NCBI GenBank assembly: GCA_021399435.1
Contig: JAJTUP010000080.1
Location: 1 to 64,000, forward strand
Direction of reading: 5' to 3'
DNA: 64,000 nt
Origin: Diaporthe sp. PMI_573
Taxonomy: Eukaryota; Ascomycota; Sordariomycetes; Diaporthales; Diaporthaceae
Program-made: the position numbers and the translations under genes
Shown: positions 11,625 to 22,631 of the stretch, piece after piece
How positions within the stretch are numbered: the stretch's first letter is position 1
Layout of the letters: each line of letters starts with the position of its first letter
Notes under the pieces: generated by a model
Database searches by the model: none
What the model saw: only the letters and a program-made list of their open reading frames with translations
Told to the model about the DNA's origin: nothing

Positions 11625-12584
11625 ATGGAGTCGGCGCAATACTCACGGCTCCCAACGCTACCAGACCCGGACTCATTCGAGCTGGAGCCCGACTACTTCG
11701 AGCTGGAGAAGCTCGTCCTGCACCCGCCTTCTCGGGCTGCCCGGCTGAGGAAGTGGGCGCGTCGCAATGCTCTGCTCGTGGGCCTGGTCGCCCTCTTCCT
11801 CACCGTCGCCACACTCTACATCGCAGCGACGCTCGCAGCCAGACCGACGCTGGGGCTCATGGGCGGAACAACTGGCGCGTCTCTGAAGCAGGCAATCGAG
11901 GAACAACCTGCCGAGAGGCCCAAGATCGTGGAAACCGACAAAGGAATCATGCTGGAAGAGGGCCCTGACGAGACCGAGATCAAGGGCGACCAAGGCCTGC
12001 TGACAGACGACGGCGACGCGGTGGAAGTACAAGGGGCCGGGAACAATGGCAACGTCACTCTGGACGTTCCTGGAGCTGACGTCGTGGCTGAAGATAAGAA
12101 GGGCCAGGCATCTCTCCAGGGAAAACCTGCGCAGCAGGAAGAGCCCCCGGAGCCCACCATACCGATCAAGGCGGTATTCTACAGTGGCTCCGAGGGTCCC
12201 AAGGCATGTCGTGGGCACGTACTCGCAGTCATAAACCTCCCCAAGCCGGCTGGGACGGGCGTCCCCGGCCCGGCGCAGTGCTACAACTTCCCCGGCGAGC
12301 AGTACTCCGGGTGTGCCAACTTCATGGCCAACAAGGTGGACGGTTGCGCGGCCAAGGTCTTTGGGGACACGAACTGCCGTACTTATATGAACACGGCCGC
12401 CTTCATGGTCGAGGACAGGGCAGTCGGAGGCCGCTGGCGCAGCGTAGAAGTGCAGTGTGGCATCCCAGAGCCTGACCCTGCGACGCTCGGAAAGCCTCCT
12501 ATGATGGACAAGATCTCGTCGATGGTGGATAACGACAAGGCAAAAGACGGCAAACGGGAGGCAAGCAGTGTTGCACAACCGTGA
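11625..12584 (+). CDS. Type II single-pass membrane protein with cysteine-bearing lumenal domain, unknown function
   Basis: 319 aa, single exon. The start at 11625 (MESAQYSRLP) is chosen because it directly precedes a cytosolic stretch and one membrane helix (NALLVGLVALFLTVATLYIA, about residues 48-67) flanked by basic residues on the N side, predicting a type II anchor. After an acidic low-complexity linker comes a compact domain from about residue 180 with six cysteines (KACRG, QCYNF, GCANF, GCAAK, NCRTY, VQCGIP), enough for three disulfides. I do not recognise a named domain. The open frame continues 88 codons upstream, but that part is compositionally different. It is convergent with the gene at 12723, with 138 bp between stops. 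Confidence 0.7.
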   Translation: MESAQYSRLPTLPDPDSFELEPDYFELEKLVLHPPSRAARLRKWARRNALLVGLVALFLTVATLYIAATLAARPTLGLMGGTTGASLKQAIEEQPAERPKIVETDKGIMLEEGPDETEIKGDQGLLTDDGDAVEVQGAGNNGNVTLDVPGADVVAEDKKGQASLQGKPAQQEEPPEPTIPIKAVFYSGSEGPKACRGHVLAVINLPKPAGTGVPGPAQCYNFPGEQYSGCANFMANKVDGCAAKVFGDTNCRTYMNTAAFMVEDRAVGGRWRSVEVQCGIPEPDPATLGKPPMMDKISSMVDNDKAKDGKREASSVAQP

Positions 12585-12722
12585 GGCACTTGGTCAGGAC
12601 GACTTGGCCCGAGCGAGGCGCCTCACACGTTTGCATAACCCCAGAGGAGCGACGGAACGACTTGAACGGAGTGGATTTCCACGGTGACGAAAGAGCTATA
12701 CACATTTCTGGATACCGGCAAC

Positions 12723-13328
12723 TCAGTCGACCTCGATATCGATGCTGTCCGACGAGAACGTCCCAGCTACAGCACCTCCGCCGTGCGCCCCCTTCTCGAT
12801 CGCCTCGCTGCTCAACTCATCTCTTGGCTTCGGCCAGACCCCCATCCAGCGCCCACTGACCTCGACCGTCGACTTCTTGCCCTTGAGCTTCTCGGCCGGC
12901 ACCAGTATCTCCTTGAGCACCACCTGGTTCTCCCGGCTCTCCCCGGGGGCGAGACTAACAAGCGAGTCGCCGCTGGGCGGCATCTTGCGCGAGACCATGA
13001 TACGGTCTATCTCGAGCGGCTCAGACGCACCGGAGGGCGTTATTCGGAACAAGCCGAGCGACAGGGCGAGCTGGTCCAAGGGCGACTCCCACGAGAGGAT
13101 AGTGACAGGCGAAGGGGAGTTGTTGGTCACCTTGATCGACACCGTCGGCGGGGATTTGGACGCCTGGCTGAGTGAGACGTGCAGCTGAGAGAGGATTTGA
13201 TCATCTTGACTGGCCATTTTGTACGAGCTTGGGACTTGGTCGAGGTTGTGGTAGATGAAGGTCAAGACGCCGACGATGAAGAGGCCGGTGAAGATGGTCT
13301 GGAAGGTGAACTGTGTTCGAGCAGGCAT
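12723..13328 (-). CDS. Membrane-anchored deuterolysin-prodomain-like protein
   Basis: 201 aa, single exon (ATG at 13328). One N-terminal signal-anchor helix (TIFTGLFIVGVLTFIYHNL, about residues 10-28) is followed by a domain resembling the propeptide of deuterolysins: LHVSLSQ...VSIKVTNNSPSPVTIL, then SLVSLAPGESRE, and ending SSDSIDIEVD. The deuterolysin encoded 3 kb away shows the same order: LKVEIQS...VKAVVTNTGSEPIRL, then FQTLAAGESLEAEF, then VPFDSNVLKSHVDG. There is no HExxH and no room for a protease domain, so it is not an enzyme by itself. Roles as an inhibitor or chaperone are inference. An unrelated immunoglobulin-like fold with a similar pattern is the main alternative. Confidence 0.75.
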   Translation of the reverse strand: MPARTQFTFQTIFTGLFIVGVLTFIYHNLDQVPSSYKMASQDDQILSQLHVSLSQASKSPPTVSIKVTNNSPSPVTILSWESPLDQLALSLGLFRITPSGASEPLEIDRIMVSRKMPPSGDSLVSLAPGESRENQVVLKEILVPAEKLKGKKSTVEVSGRWMGVWPKPRDELSSEAIEKGAHGGGAVAGTFSSDSIDIEVD

Positions 13329-16300
13329 TGGCGATTTCGTTGCGGAGTGACGTCACGCTGTGAGTAGTCTTGTCACTCAGGCCTCCAGCATAACCCGATT
13401 TAATGAGATGTGTTTGTGTGTGAGAGCTGGTATTGAGTGGTGGTAAGCGTTTAGCAGACGCCTGGCATGCACAATTACAAACAGTTCTTGGATGTGTGCT
13501 ACGTGTACATGATTGAGAGTCGAAATGACTGTGGAAGTGAGAGCGAGAAGGTCAAAGTGCCAGGTGTAGTGTTATCCCTTAGGTAAAAATGCCTTATCTG
13601 ATGCACCCCATCATCAAACGAGCTACCTGTGGAGCGTTGCAAAGGGGGTAGAGCAATGCGTCGACCGTTCGAGAACTTTTACCTCGGGACAGAGGCGCGA
13701 TATGGGGCCATAGCACCCCCGCACCCTGTTCTTATCTTGGCTCGATGGGTGTCATCTCACCTGTCAGGATCTGGACCAACTTGAAGGCTTTTGCTGCACT
13801 GGCGCGCTGGGCCGAAATGCACTAACCGCAACCAGGCCATACGTGGACCACATGCATACTGTAGCCCGTAAGCTGGCGTGGCTAAACGTTCTCCCAGGGG
13901 CAGTCGGGCGATGTTCTACCACAGTCACAGTATTCACATCAAGTGTCTATGGATTTTATAATTGTTACCTTCCAAAGAGTAATTTGGCGTCTGAAACTTG
14001 TCCGAACATGATGAAGCCGCTGATTCACGATTCCCAATACCTTAGAGCATTCACACTGAAGTGATTGAACGGGCAAGGAGTGCCATCTGATATCCCCGCC
14101 AGTTAAGTTCAACCTCGGCCACTTGGTGAAGAGACACTGTGCGTGTACATAATGTTCATCCCATCCAATATCCCGACCCCGCATCCTGCGCAACTGTGCA
14201 CCACCACAGTAGTGGACTTGACTTTGTGTACAGCATCCGCATGTTGCATAAACTCTGGAGTCTGTTGCGGTCATGAAGGCGTGTTTCTTCAGTGGGGAGA
14301 CGAGACCGAGTGCCGGTGGTGGTGGTAATTGGCCACTGGACACTATGCTTGAGGCAGGCTCATATGAGAACAAGGCTTAAGTGGCACTGCCAAGCTGCGC
14401 CAGAGCCCAAGAGACCGTCTTGTGGTAGGTCCCAGCGTTTCTCCCCCTTGGCTCGATGCTACGCGCCGAGGCCGTTGTGGGAAGGCGGCTCCAAGGTGCC
14501 TCTTGGCGCCGAGAGCTTGGGTTATGCAGTGCCGGTCCCGAGATTGGTTGGCAGACAGGGGCCGGGCGTAGTCTTGCTGTCTTGCTGTCACTGCTGTCCA
14601 ACTGTCGGAGTGAAGAAGCACACAATCGGGACATTACATGCGTGTGGGGGAGAGTGTCAGCAGCAATCAAGGGGGGCTCCTAGCCCCGGCCCTGAGAACC
14701 TTATCTGGACTAGATGCAATTAAGCTTATACCCGAGCTTCTTGAGGCTCTACAGTTCCGTGTGCAGTACGGCCATTGTACTTCACGGGCGTATGCAGTCG
14801 ACACTGTTATTCACGACAGAGTCCATCCGGCCATCCAATGACTCTGCGAGATTAACACAGAGTTCGTCCCAGACAGATCATTGCAGCTTCCGGAAGGTGC
14901 CAACGGAACTTTAGCGAGATCTGGAGCATGGTCCAGCCCGCGGCTTGTCAAGCTTTGCGGGACCACATGTCCCAAGCCCCTCGACCGCCCTTGGGCGGCA
15001 GACATATCTGACTTTGCTTGATTCAAGTGGAGAACGGGAATGGAGGTCACGTCTCGGTCGCCGACTCGGAATACCACCGGGATCATTGCCCGCGTCCACG
15101 AACCACAGCAGCACTCGGAAGGCCCCCTGAGGTGGCTGCTTGCCGCGTCCTCGCCACTCAGTCCATGGCACTCTATTCCAGACAACACATCGTCATCATG
15201 GTTCAGGGGCTTCGCCAACCAAGCCAACACAAGCCAGCAGCACCACATTTTTGCGCCCCGGGGAAGTCACGGGAATTGTCTGCCCTGGAGGCCTTCTTCA
15301 TTCGGAAAGCAATTCGGCCAAGATCACACTAGAGGGAATTTCTAGAAGAGGCTATTGGTGAAACATCCTGCAAGAGCTATGTTTCTTTTCCTCATCCTCA
15401 AGCGAGCATCGCCCTTCCCGTCCGCGTCCGCAGGGAATGTTTCCAGCCTATCAAGGACTAGGAAGGAAAATACTTGTTCTCCAGGGTACGCCGTCTGCAA
15501 CCAGGCATCCCGCCGCCACCCCAGACGCAAGAGTCAATATGTACCGGCACCAATACCAATGGAAGTCTTTGGGATTCCACCTGCAGCGCTCTTATCTCGT
15601 CGCCAACTACCACCCTCGTCCAGTTAGCCGCAAGAACAGGCGACTAATCATGCACATGCACGCCAATGCGGCACTTGTTACTGGCTACTACTGTCCAAGA
15701 AAGCTTCACCCCTTCCAAGGCGTCAAGGAGATCGCGAGGCTTGGCTCCCTTCCACCTGGTCCACCCTCCCAACACCCGTTCTACAAGGGCCACCCCTGAA
15801 CCGATTACAAACGGGCCAATGTTGCTCCTATCAAGTCGCGTTCTCTATAGTTCCCAAGAGCCAGACATCATATTCACGCCTCCGCAATAATATCACTGAT
15901 ACCTCCCCGAGCGGCCCCTCTACGGTACGGTCCTCCTTCGCATCACCTCCCCGGGGGCTGGCCACCGTCATCTCCGGCACTATTAGCCGCCGTGTGGCCC
16001 TGCACAATGGCCCCAACTTCCGAATTCGTTGGTCTCACCCGGCTTGGGGAGTATTCCTTGCCGTGTCCTAGGCAATGCTTCAATTTGATCTTCCTATTGT
16101 GGTCTAGATTCGTTGTTTCGGAGGTTTTCCCACTCAGATAGAGTATACACGCCTCACGGGTGCCCTTTCGAGGAATGGATATAAAGAATGGACGACTCCT
16201 ATGCCCAAGTATCTGATTCCTTTTTTCACACCTCACTCCACCTCACATTCTTTCACCGGCACCATCACTAAGGCAAACGGCCCAGCATCCTGCTCATCTG

Positions 16301-16342
16301 TCCAGTCTTGTTCTCGCCAGTGTCCATCAGCTATCAGCCACC
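13329..16342. other. Gene-poor intergenic region, 3.0 kb, upstream of deuterolysin
   Basis: No ORF here has recognisable protein features, and splicing attempts around the longer ones give nothing. The right end is the deuterolysin promoter, with a TATA box at 16180 and a pyrimidine-rich stretch before the ATG. Its length is unusual compared with other gaps in the left half. Confidence 0.5.
16180..16185 (+). promoter_or_regulatory. TATA box of the deuterolysin gene
   Basis: TATAAA in the context GGATATAAAGAATGG, about 160 bp upstream of the ATG at 16343, followed by a C/T-rich stretch and CACC elements just before the start codon. Position and sequence fit a strong inducible promoter. Confidence 0.6.
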
Positions 16343-17685
16343 ATGAAGTTCTTCACCGGCCTCTCCCTCGTTGCTTCCGCACTTGCGGTCAGGATGGACG
16401 TGACCAAGCGTGACAGCCCCCTAAAGGTCGAGATCCAGAGCGTTGGCAACTCTGCTGTCAAGGCAGTTGTCACCAACACCGGCTCTGAGCCCATCAGGCT
16501 GATGAAGACTGGTTCCATTCTGGATCAGACTGCCGTTGAGAAGGCCGAGATTTTCTCTGGTGGTACGTACACATCGCTTTTTCCAAATGCCATGGTTCAA
16601 CCCTTGTCATGTCATGCATCAATTGCCTATCGACTCCTGCGGGGCCGTGGTCTATGATTCTGCCCAGCATCAGGCCACGGCAGTTACTCACAGCCTGCCG
16701 AGAACGTCCGCTTTTCCCGTCACAATTGCGACGATTTTCGTTCCCCATTATTAAACTGTTCTATCTCGAACGGAGAGGCTAATTCGTTAAACACAGCCGA
16801 CCAGGTTGGCTTTGATGGTGTCCGTCTCCAGGTCCAGACCAGTGACGTGGCCGAGGACGCTTTCCAGACCCTCGCCGCCGGCGAGAGTCTCGAGGCCGAG
16901 TTTGACCCTGCCGAGGTTCACGATCTCAGCAACGGCGGTGACTTTGACTTCCTCGTCCGTGGGACGTTCCTGACCGCCTCTGCGGGCAGCACCAGCATCG
17001 ATGGCTCCGTGCCATTCGACAGCAACGTCCTCAAGTCCCACGTCGACGGTGTTGCAGCAGCCAAGGTCCGCCGTGACTTCCACGACAACATGAAGCGGAC
17101 AGTGATCCAGTCCGACTGCACAGGAACCCGCGGCACCGCGCAGCGCACTGCCCTGACCAACTGCGCCGCACTGGCTCGCAAGGCCGCCACTGCCGCCACC
17201 AGCGGCGCCGCGGCCAAGCTCACCGAGTACTTCAAGTCTTCCACGACGGCCACCCGCAACACCGTCGCTGATGTCTTCAACAAGGCCGCGACCGAGTGCG
17301 GTAGCACCACCTCGGGCGTGAGCACTCAATACTGCACCGATACGCTCGGCTACTGCTCCAGCAACGTCCTCGCCTACACCATCCCCTCCCGCAGCATCAT
17401 GGTCTCGTGCCCGCTGTACTTCAGTGCCCTGACCGCCCTCAGCACCCAGTGCCACGCCCAGGACCAGGCCACCACCACCCTGCACGAGTCCACCCACCTG
17501 ACGCAGATCAAGGGTACCGCCGACAACGGCTACGGCTACAGTGCCGTCCAGGGCCTGACCTCGGCTCAGAGCCTGAACAACGCTGACAGCTACGCGCTCT
17601 TTGCCAATGGTATGTTCCTCATCCCCTCCTGGTCTCGTGCAATCAGACGCTAACACACTTTACAGCCATCCAGGTTGGATGCTAG
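16343..17685 (+). CDS. Deuterolysin (M35) secreted zinc metalloprotease
   Basis: Extracellular neutral metalloprotease (NpII family, aspzincin). Exons 16343-16562, 16797-17609, 17666-17685 encode 350 aa: signal peptide (MKFFTGLSLVASALAV), propeptide to about residue 175, then the mature domain. Catalytic signature is complete: LHESTHL (HExxH zinc site) and the downstream GTADNGYGY aspzincin motif carrying the third zinc ligand Asp. Mature-domain cysteines are present, and the protein ends in a terminal Cys (AIQVGC), as deuterolysins do. The first intron is long for this window (234 nt), and the last coding exon is only 20 nt. The TATA box lies 160 bp upstream. Function is nitrogen acquisition from protein, or host/substrate attack. 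A 289-codon antisense frame covers it but is a codon-bias shadow. Confidence 0.95.
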
Positions 17686-18977
17686 AGGCGGCAACTGCCT
17701 ATACGAGCAGCGTCGCAAGGGTCGGCGTTTTAGTTATGATGCTGAAGGTGTTCTCTCATTATTTCGCTATCAACACCGAGTTGAGCTGAGACATGAGTTG
17801 TACGAGTCGTGTTACGCTTCTACTTCTGTACATATTCTAAACTGTCAATCACATCGAAATTCTCCCTGATTATCACATGAGCTTGTAATAGCCAATTCAT
17901 GAATATCCCTGGTGGTCTGAAGTACGACAATTTGCTCATCCGAGCATGACAAATTTGGCTGCATGTGTGCGAGACGCCTTCATCAGCACCGAAATCTCGT
18001 CTTGAAGTTAAGTAGTGTTCAAAATATCATAGCAATTTTGAAAGTCCATATATCAATAACTGTTTTGTATGGGCGCCGCTCAGGTGCAACTCATGCCTGC
18101 CGATTCCTTAGTGTACGCCTCAATACACTCTTACTATGGCTATTTAATTCTCTAGGACGCCCGAGCTCTCTGAGCTTTGCAATACAATGCCTTCTATCAA
18201 CCGTGTTTGTGTTTGATATGTGGTGTCTAGGCCTGGCCTTTACTAAAGAATCACCCATATTCACCACGGTATCCTCCACGAGCAGTAAGAATACTTGTCA
18301 ATGATACTGTTGGAAAAACTACTAATTAATCAAAAAACAAAATCTAAATCAGCTAGAACTAAGTTGGAACCACGTATATAGTATCGAATCCGACCAGTGG
18401 TAGCTATTCACATACGATGACCTATTGCTTGCCACCTCCTCAACCGCCTGCGCGCCGTTAATCCGGCGAAGTTGCTGTCTCTCTAGTATATCCTTCTAAT
18501 TTCTCATTTGACATTGCAGTTCGATAAAATTACATTAGGTCACATCCAAATATTAAACAGAAAATAAAATCGTTCACCCGTTTTATTGTCGCGTTACATG
18601 ACGAAGACTCTGCCCGCAAAGAGGAACATAACTTAGAATCCTAGTAGATAAAATCCCTGGCTTGCAGATCTAGGTACCAGAGCCTCGTGACCAGTTTCCC
18701 AACATAAGTGAGTGATCTGGTTTCCCCCGCCTGCCTCATCTTTTGTTGTTGCGTGCAAAGCTTGTAGTGAAAACCACCAGGTAAGCTTACTGCACGTTCA
18801 GGTGGATGCAAGGGTTTACGGCTAAAACTGGGGTCTGCGAGGGCCACAAGTGCGAGGTCGGCCGAATTTAGTCCGCTTGACCACGACATCTCAAACTTCA
18901 GTTCCAAATTGACGATCGGACAAGACACTCAAATGCGCAATTGAGGACCTGTACCTTGATTTTCAATTGACATAAGC
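17686..18977. other. AT-rich island, 1.3 kb
   Basis: Gene-free. Hand counts give about 25% G+C at 18301-18360 and 33% at 18541-18600, well below the flanking genes. No long ORF and no terminal repeats are visible. It could be decayed, RIP-mutated transposon DNA or plain AT-rich spacer; nothing intact is recognisable. Confidence 0.55.
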
Positions 18978-20777
18978 ATGTCGTCTACACCTGCTCAGAC
19001 AGTGCACCCTGTCGCCATCATTGGCGGGGGGCCGGTTGGCCTGAGTGCGAGCATTCTGCTCTCGCTCCGGAAGATCCCCCACATCCTGCTCGAGCGGCAT
19101 ACAGGGACATCCATACATCCAAAGGCTTGCGGCATCAACCAACGAACCACCGAGATATTTCAGCTCATGGGAATATATGACGAGATACGAGCAGTGGCCT
19201 GTCCTGACGATATCAAGACACGCACAGCTTGGTACACGAGCCTGGGGAATCAAGACGCCAACTCTGTCGATGGTCGCGAAATTTGGAGCCGGGATGCCTG
19301 GGGAGGCGGGCCTGACGCCGAGGAGTATGAGACGCACAGCCCTGCAAGATACGAAATATTGCCGCAAATACGATTGGAGCCGGTGCTCGTCAAGAGAGCC
19401 AAAAGTCTCAGTCCCGAGAGCCTCAGATTCGGGTCCGAGGTCACGGATCTGGAAGAGCGGGGTAGCCATGTGGCGTTGAAGGTACTGGAGAGGGAGACTG
19501 GTGCTACGAGGGAGGTTCTCGCGCGTTTCGTAATTGCGGCCGACGGAGGGCGCGGTATCACAGACAAGCTAGGAATCAGGTGGACAGGAGAACGCGATAT
19601 CCTCGAGATGACATCCGTGCACTTCCGCGCGCGAATTCGTGAACGACATCCGGACCCCAGGAACTTTATCACCTGGTTCTCGCACCCTGATGCTGGGGGC
19701 AGCATTCGCACTGGATATCTGTATCAGATTGGCCCGTGGCCGTTTGATAGTCTGGAAGCACAGGCGAACGAGGAATGGGTCTTCGCATGTGCTCGAACCC
19801 CGAATGATCCTGCGAGCTTTGGGCGCGATGACATGCTCAAACGCCTCAAGGAGACCCTGAAGCTCGGCGAGCTTCCTATGGAGATTATAAGCCTGAGTCA
19901 TTGGAACGTCCAGGCGATATCAGCAGAGAGATACAGAGAGGGGCGGGTCTTCCTGGCTGGTGACGCCGCGCACAGAATCCCCCCGTGGGGTGCGTTGGGA
20001 ATGAACACCGGAATCCAAGATGTCCAGAACCTTATCTGGAAGCTCCAGCTGGCCTTGGACGACGAAAAGTACGATCACCTTCTCACAAGCTACGATACCG
20101 AGAGACGACCTCTAGGGCAGAGAGTGGGACAGTCCAGCTTGCATAATCTTCGCAGCCACGCCCTGGTTATGGATGCAGCCCTCGGCATGAAACCAGAACA
20201 TTCCTCAGATGAGAACCGCGCGGCCATAATGGCATACTTTAACCAGTCGCACCCAGAACATGCGGCCAGCCGATCAGCAGTGGAGCAAGCGTCCAAAGTG
20301 CTTGACCTTGAATTCAAGGCTCCTGGCCTGGAGCTTGGCTGGTTTTATCCGGGCTTGGGTGGCGCAACTGAAGCAGACCACGCATCACATTTCCTCGAAG
20401 ACGGCAGCCTCGTGTCCGAAATGATGCTACCATCCACAGTACCGGGGCACAACCTTCCCCACGTCTGGGTTTATCAGCATGGTCAAAAGCTACCAATCCG
20501 AGATCTAATCCCGTTCAACAAATTGCTATTGCTGGCTGACGATCAGCCTGGTTGGAGCCTGCTCAAGACCAACTTGGTAGCTATTCAACAAGTCATAATG
20601 GCCGATGCGGGCAATAGCTGGTCAGAGCCTACCGGAGAATGGGCAAGATTGCTGGACGGCAACGATGCGGTTCTCTTGAGACCAGACGGTATCATAGCCT
20701 GGAGGGGATTCTGGCATAGCTCGTTGCCCCAGCTGTGGCCAGCCATTTTGGACCGGGCTTTGTACATCAGCAGTTAA
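18978..20777 (+). CDS. FAD-dependent monooxygenase, PheA/TfdB type (intronless)
   Basis: 599 aa flavoprotein aromatic hydroxylase (FAD_binding_3), related to bacterial 2,4-dichlorophenol 6-monooxygenases and fungal secondary-metabolite hydroxylases. It has AIIGGGPVGLSAS (residues 14-26, FAD), HPKACGINQRT near residue 47, a DG-type motif VIAADGGRG, and the GD motif RVFLAGDAAHRIPPWGALGM followed by GIQDVQNLIWKL. The C-terminal 150 residues have the thioredoxin-like extension common in this clade. No intron is present in 1.8 kb, unlike the other large enzymes here, and the length matches bacterial homologues. Upstream lies the AT-rich island. Its neighbour at 21104 is transcribed towards it. Substrate unknown: a phenol or polyketide intermediate are both possible. 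Confidence 0.92.
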   Translation: MSSTPAQTVHPVAIIGGGPVGLSASILLSLRKIPHILLERHTGTSIHPKACGINQRTTEIFQLMGIYDEIRAVACPDDIKTRTAWYTSLGNQDANSVDGREIWSRDAWGGGPDAEEYETHSPARYEILPQIRLEPVLVKRAKSLSPESLRFGSEVTDLEERGSHVALKVLERETGATREVLARFVIAADGGRGITDKLGIRWTGERDILEMTSVHFRARIRERHPDPRNFITWFSHPDAGGSIRTGYLYQIGPWPFDSLEAQANEEWVFACARTPNDPASFGRDDMLKRLKETLKLGELPMEIISLSHWNVQAISAERYREGRVFLAGDAAHRIPPWGALGMNTGIQDVQNLIWKLQLALDDEKYDHLLTSYDTERRPLGQRVGQSSLHNLRSHALVMDAALGMKPEHSSDENRAAIMAYFNQSHPEHAASRSAVEQASKVLDLEFKAPGLELGWFYPGLGGATEADHASHFLEDGSLVSEMMLPSTVPGHNLPHVWVYQHGQKLPIRDLIPFNKLLLLADDQPGWSLLKTNLVAIQQVIMADAGNSWSEPTGEWARLLDGNDAVLLRPDGIIAWRGFWHSSLPQLWPAILDRALYISS

Positions 20778-21103
20778 TGCCCAACATTGCGTGCAAATGA
20801 GTTTTGAGAAAATCAAGAGCGAATGCGATTTTCATTCAGAAGAGCCACTGAGTCGGCTGTGCCACGGTATTGAGCATGAATTAAACGGTGTTTCCCACAA
20901 TATTTCCTAAGAGTTGATAGCGACATCCGAAAATAAACTGAAGACGACTCTCAGCCGCTCATTGCACAGATAACTTGAAATCAACCAACAAAAGCCTGCC
21001 ACTTGTGCGTCCACTCCAACAACCGTGACATGCACCCCCCACCCCCCAGGGACCTTTTCCTTTTGTTCTTCCGAGACGCGAAATACCGAACTCGTACCTG
21101 CTT
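20778..21103. other. Short convergent spacer
   Basis: 326 bp between the stop codons of the FAD monooxygenase and the rhodopsin-like gene. It carries C-tracts near 21035-21050 (interrupted by A) and no gene. Confidence 0.6.
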
Positions 21104-22631
21104 TCACACGTCTAGGAACACGCGATCATGATGATCCTCATTATTCATGTGGTGGCCCTCGAAAACATCATACTCCGTTGTGACGATAATTCCGCCTGCA
21201 TGGGAATGGTCTCTGGGCGTAGGACGCCTAGCATCTGAACGGCTTGGACCAGAGCAGACGGTCACCCTCCCAGCCTCGTGACCAGTATCAACACCGAAGA
21301 GAGCGTGAGGCTGATCCTCAATGGCAGTGGGACAATCACCACTAAAAGCGGCACCACGACTCTCACCATCCAATGAAACGATGCGCTCGTTCGACCCGTA
21401 TCTCGTTTCGTCGGGCATTGGATTTGGGTCTGTGTTCCTCGTCTTCTTATGGGGGTAACTCTCCAGTCTGTAGCCTTGACCAGCGCTTGTGGGTTGGCCG
21501 CTTCCGCCATTACTATGGGTGAATGCCAGTGTCGTGCCAATCTTCTCGAGGAAGCTCTTGAGGAGAGGATACAGCATAGGCATGTTCGTTAAAACGAACG
21601 AGACAAATGACTCACGCACAGACCAGTAGCCTGACTGCGACGGGTCACTGTCGCCGACCTGGAACACCCGGATATCAGTTTGAGGGCACGGTGGCAATGC
21701 TTGAGATTTGGGGTTTACACAAACGGTCAAAATCGAAACACAGCGAAGAATGCCGAACGTCATCTCGAGCAGGCCACCACTGAACATGATGAGGAGTGTG
21801 ATCTTCTTTGCCTTCGGAAGACGCGACTTCCACACCATCGGTATTGGAATCGCCATCAAATAAAAGTCGGTCAAGGTATTCATGACCATGACGAAGACAG
21901 TCTGAACGTATGATATGGCCGGCATGCACTGGTCTGGAGAAGGTTAGCCAAAGACTCGAATTGGACATGTGTGATGGCACTTACTACCTGGCGATGGGTT
22001 GATTTGCCACTGGTGATGGAAGGGAATACATTTGAGAAAGGCGACCAATAAGCATGACGCAAAGGTCAAGGGCATGACAAGTATCGCCAACTTGGTCAGA
22101 AATCTCTGGCTGGGCAACCCATCACTGTTTCTATCAGTCTGATTGTTCGAATATCTGGAAAGGGCTCGTCGTACGTCAAACGCAGATAGTAGACGACCCA
22201 ACAGCCTTTCAGGAGCCACAGCAGGGTGGTGTAGAGCAATAAGCCGACCACGTGGGTCTTTGACCCATTGACGCGCAGTAGCCACTCTTCAGAACTCGGA
22301 TCAAGTTGGAGTCTGTCCTGGTCGGACATGCCGTTGTTGGCAAAGCCCTTCCAGTACGCGACGACATAGTATGCCGCAGCTGACTCGGCGGTGTAAACCA
22401 GCTGGGGTTCGCGGGACTTGTCAGAGAGGTGTTCCGAGAGGAAGCCAAGCCCAGATTGTCAATGCAGGTACAACATACCGTGGCCAGAGCGATCAAGAGA
22501 TCGTCCAGCGCCAGCTTGCCCCAGCCGAGCGTCACGATTCGGGAGTAGTAGCGAAGCACAAGCACCAGGTAGGCAGCGCCTTGCAGGCCCCACACTTCAT
22601 CGATGAATTTTTGTGCCTCGTCAGAAGACAT
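21104..22631 (-). CDS. Fungal rhodopsin-like (Pth11-related/SAT4) integral membrane protein
   Basis: Seven-helix membrane protein of the fungal-rhodopsin/DUF family that includes Pth11-like proteins; roles range from surface sensing to unknown. Exons 22631-22479, 22401-22175, 22124-21988, 21933-21104 give 448 aa. Typical segments: GWGKLALDDLLIALAT after helix 1, LLYTTLLWLLKGCWVVYYLRLT, FHHQWQINPSP, CMPAISYVQ, VWKSRLPKAKKITLLIMFSGG and GYWSVRESFVSFVLTNMPML. A further in-frame intron at 21724-21659 (GT...AG, 66 nt) would delete an atypical insertion and restore ILT-VGDSDPSQSGYW, giving 426 aa; I favour it slightly. No CFEM domain precedes helix 1, so this is not classical Pth11. The tail is long, polar and His-rich. 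Confidence 0.85.

Noticed and set aside
11673..12578. 301-codon minus-strand ORF
   Set aside because: Overlaps the whole membrane-protein gene at 11625; no helix, signal or family features.
16787..17656. 289-codon minus-strand ORF opposite deuterolysin exon 2
   Set aside because: Gly/Val/Ala-rich translation is the mirror of a strongly codon-biased gene; the plus strand carries the complete HExxH protease.
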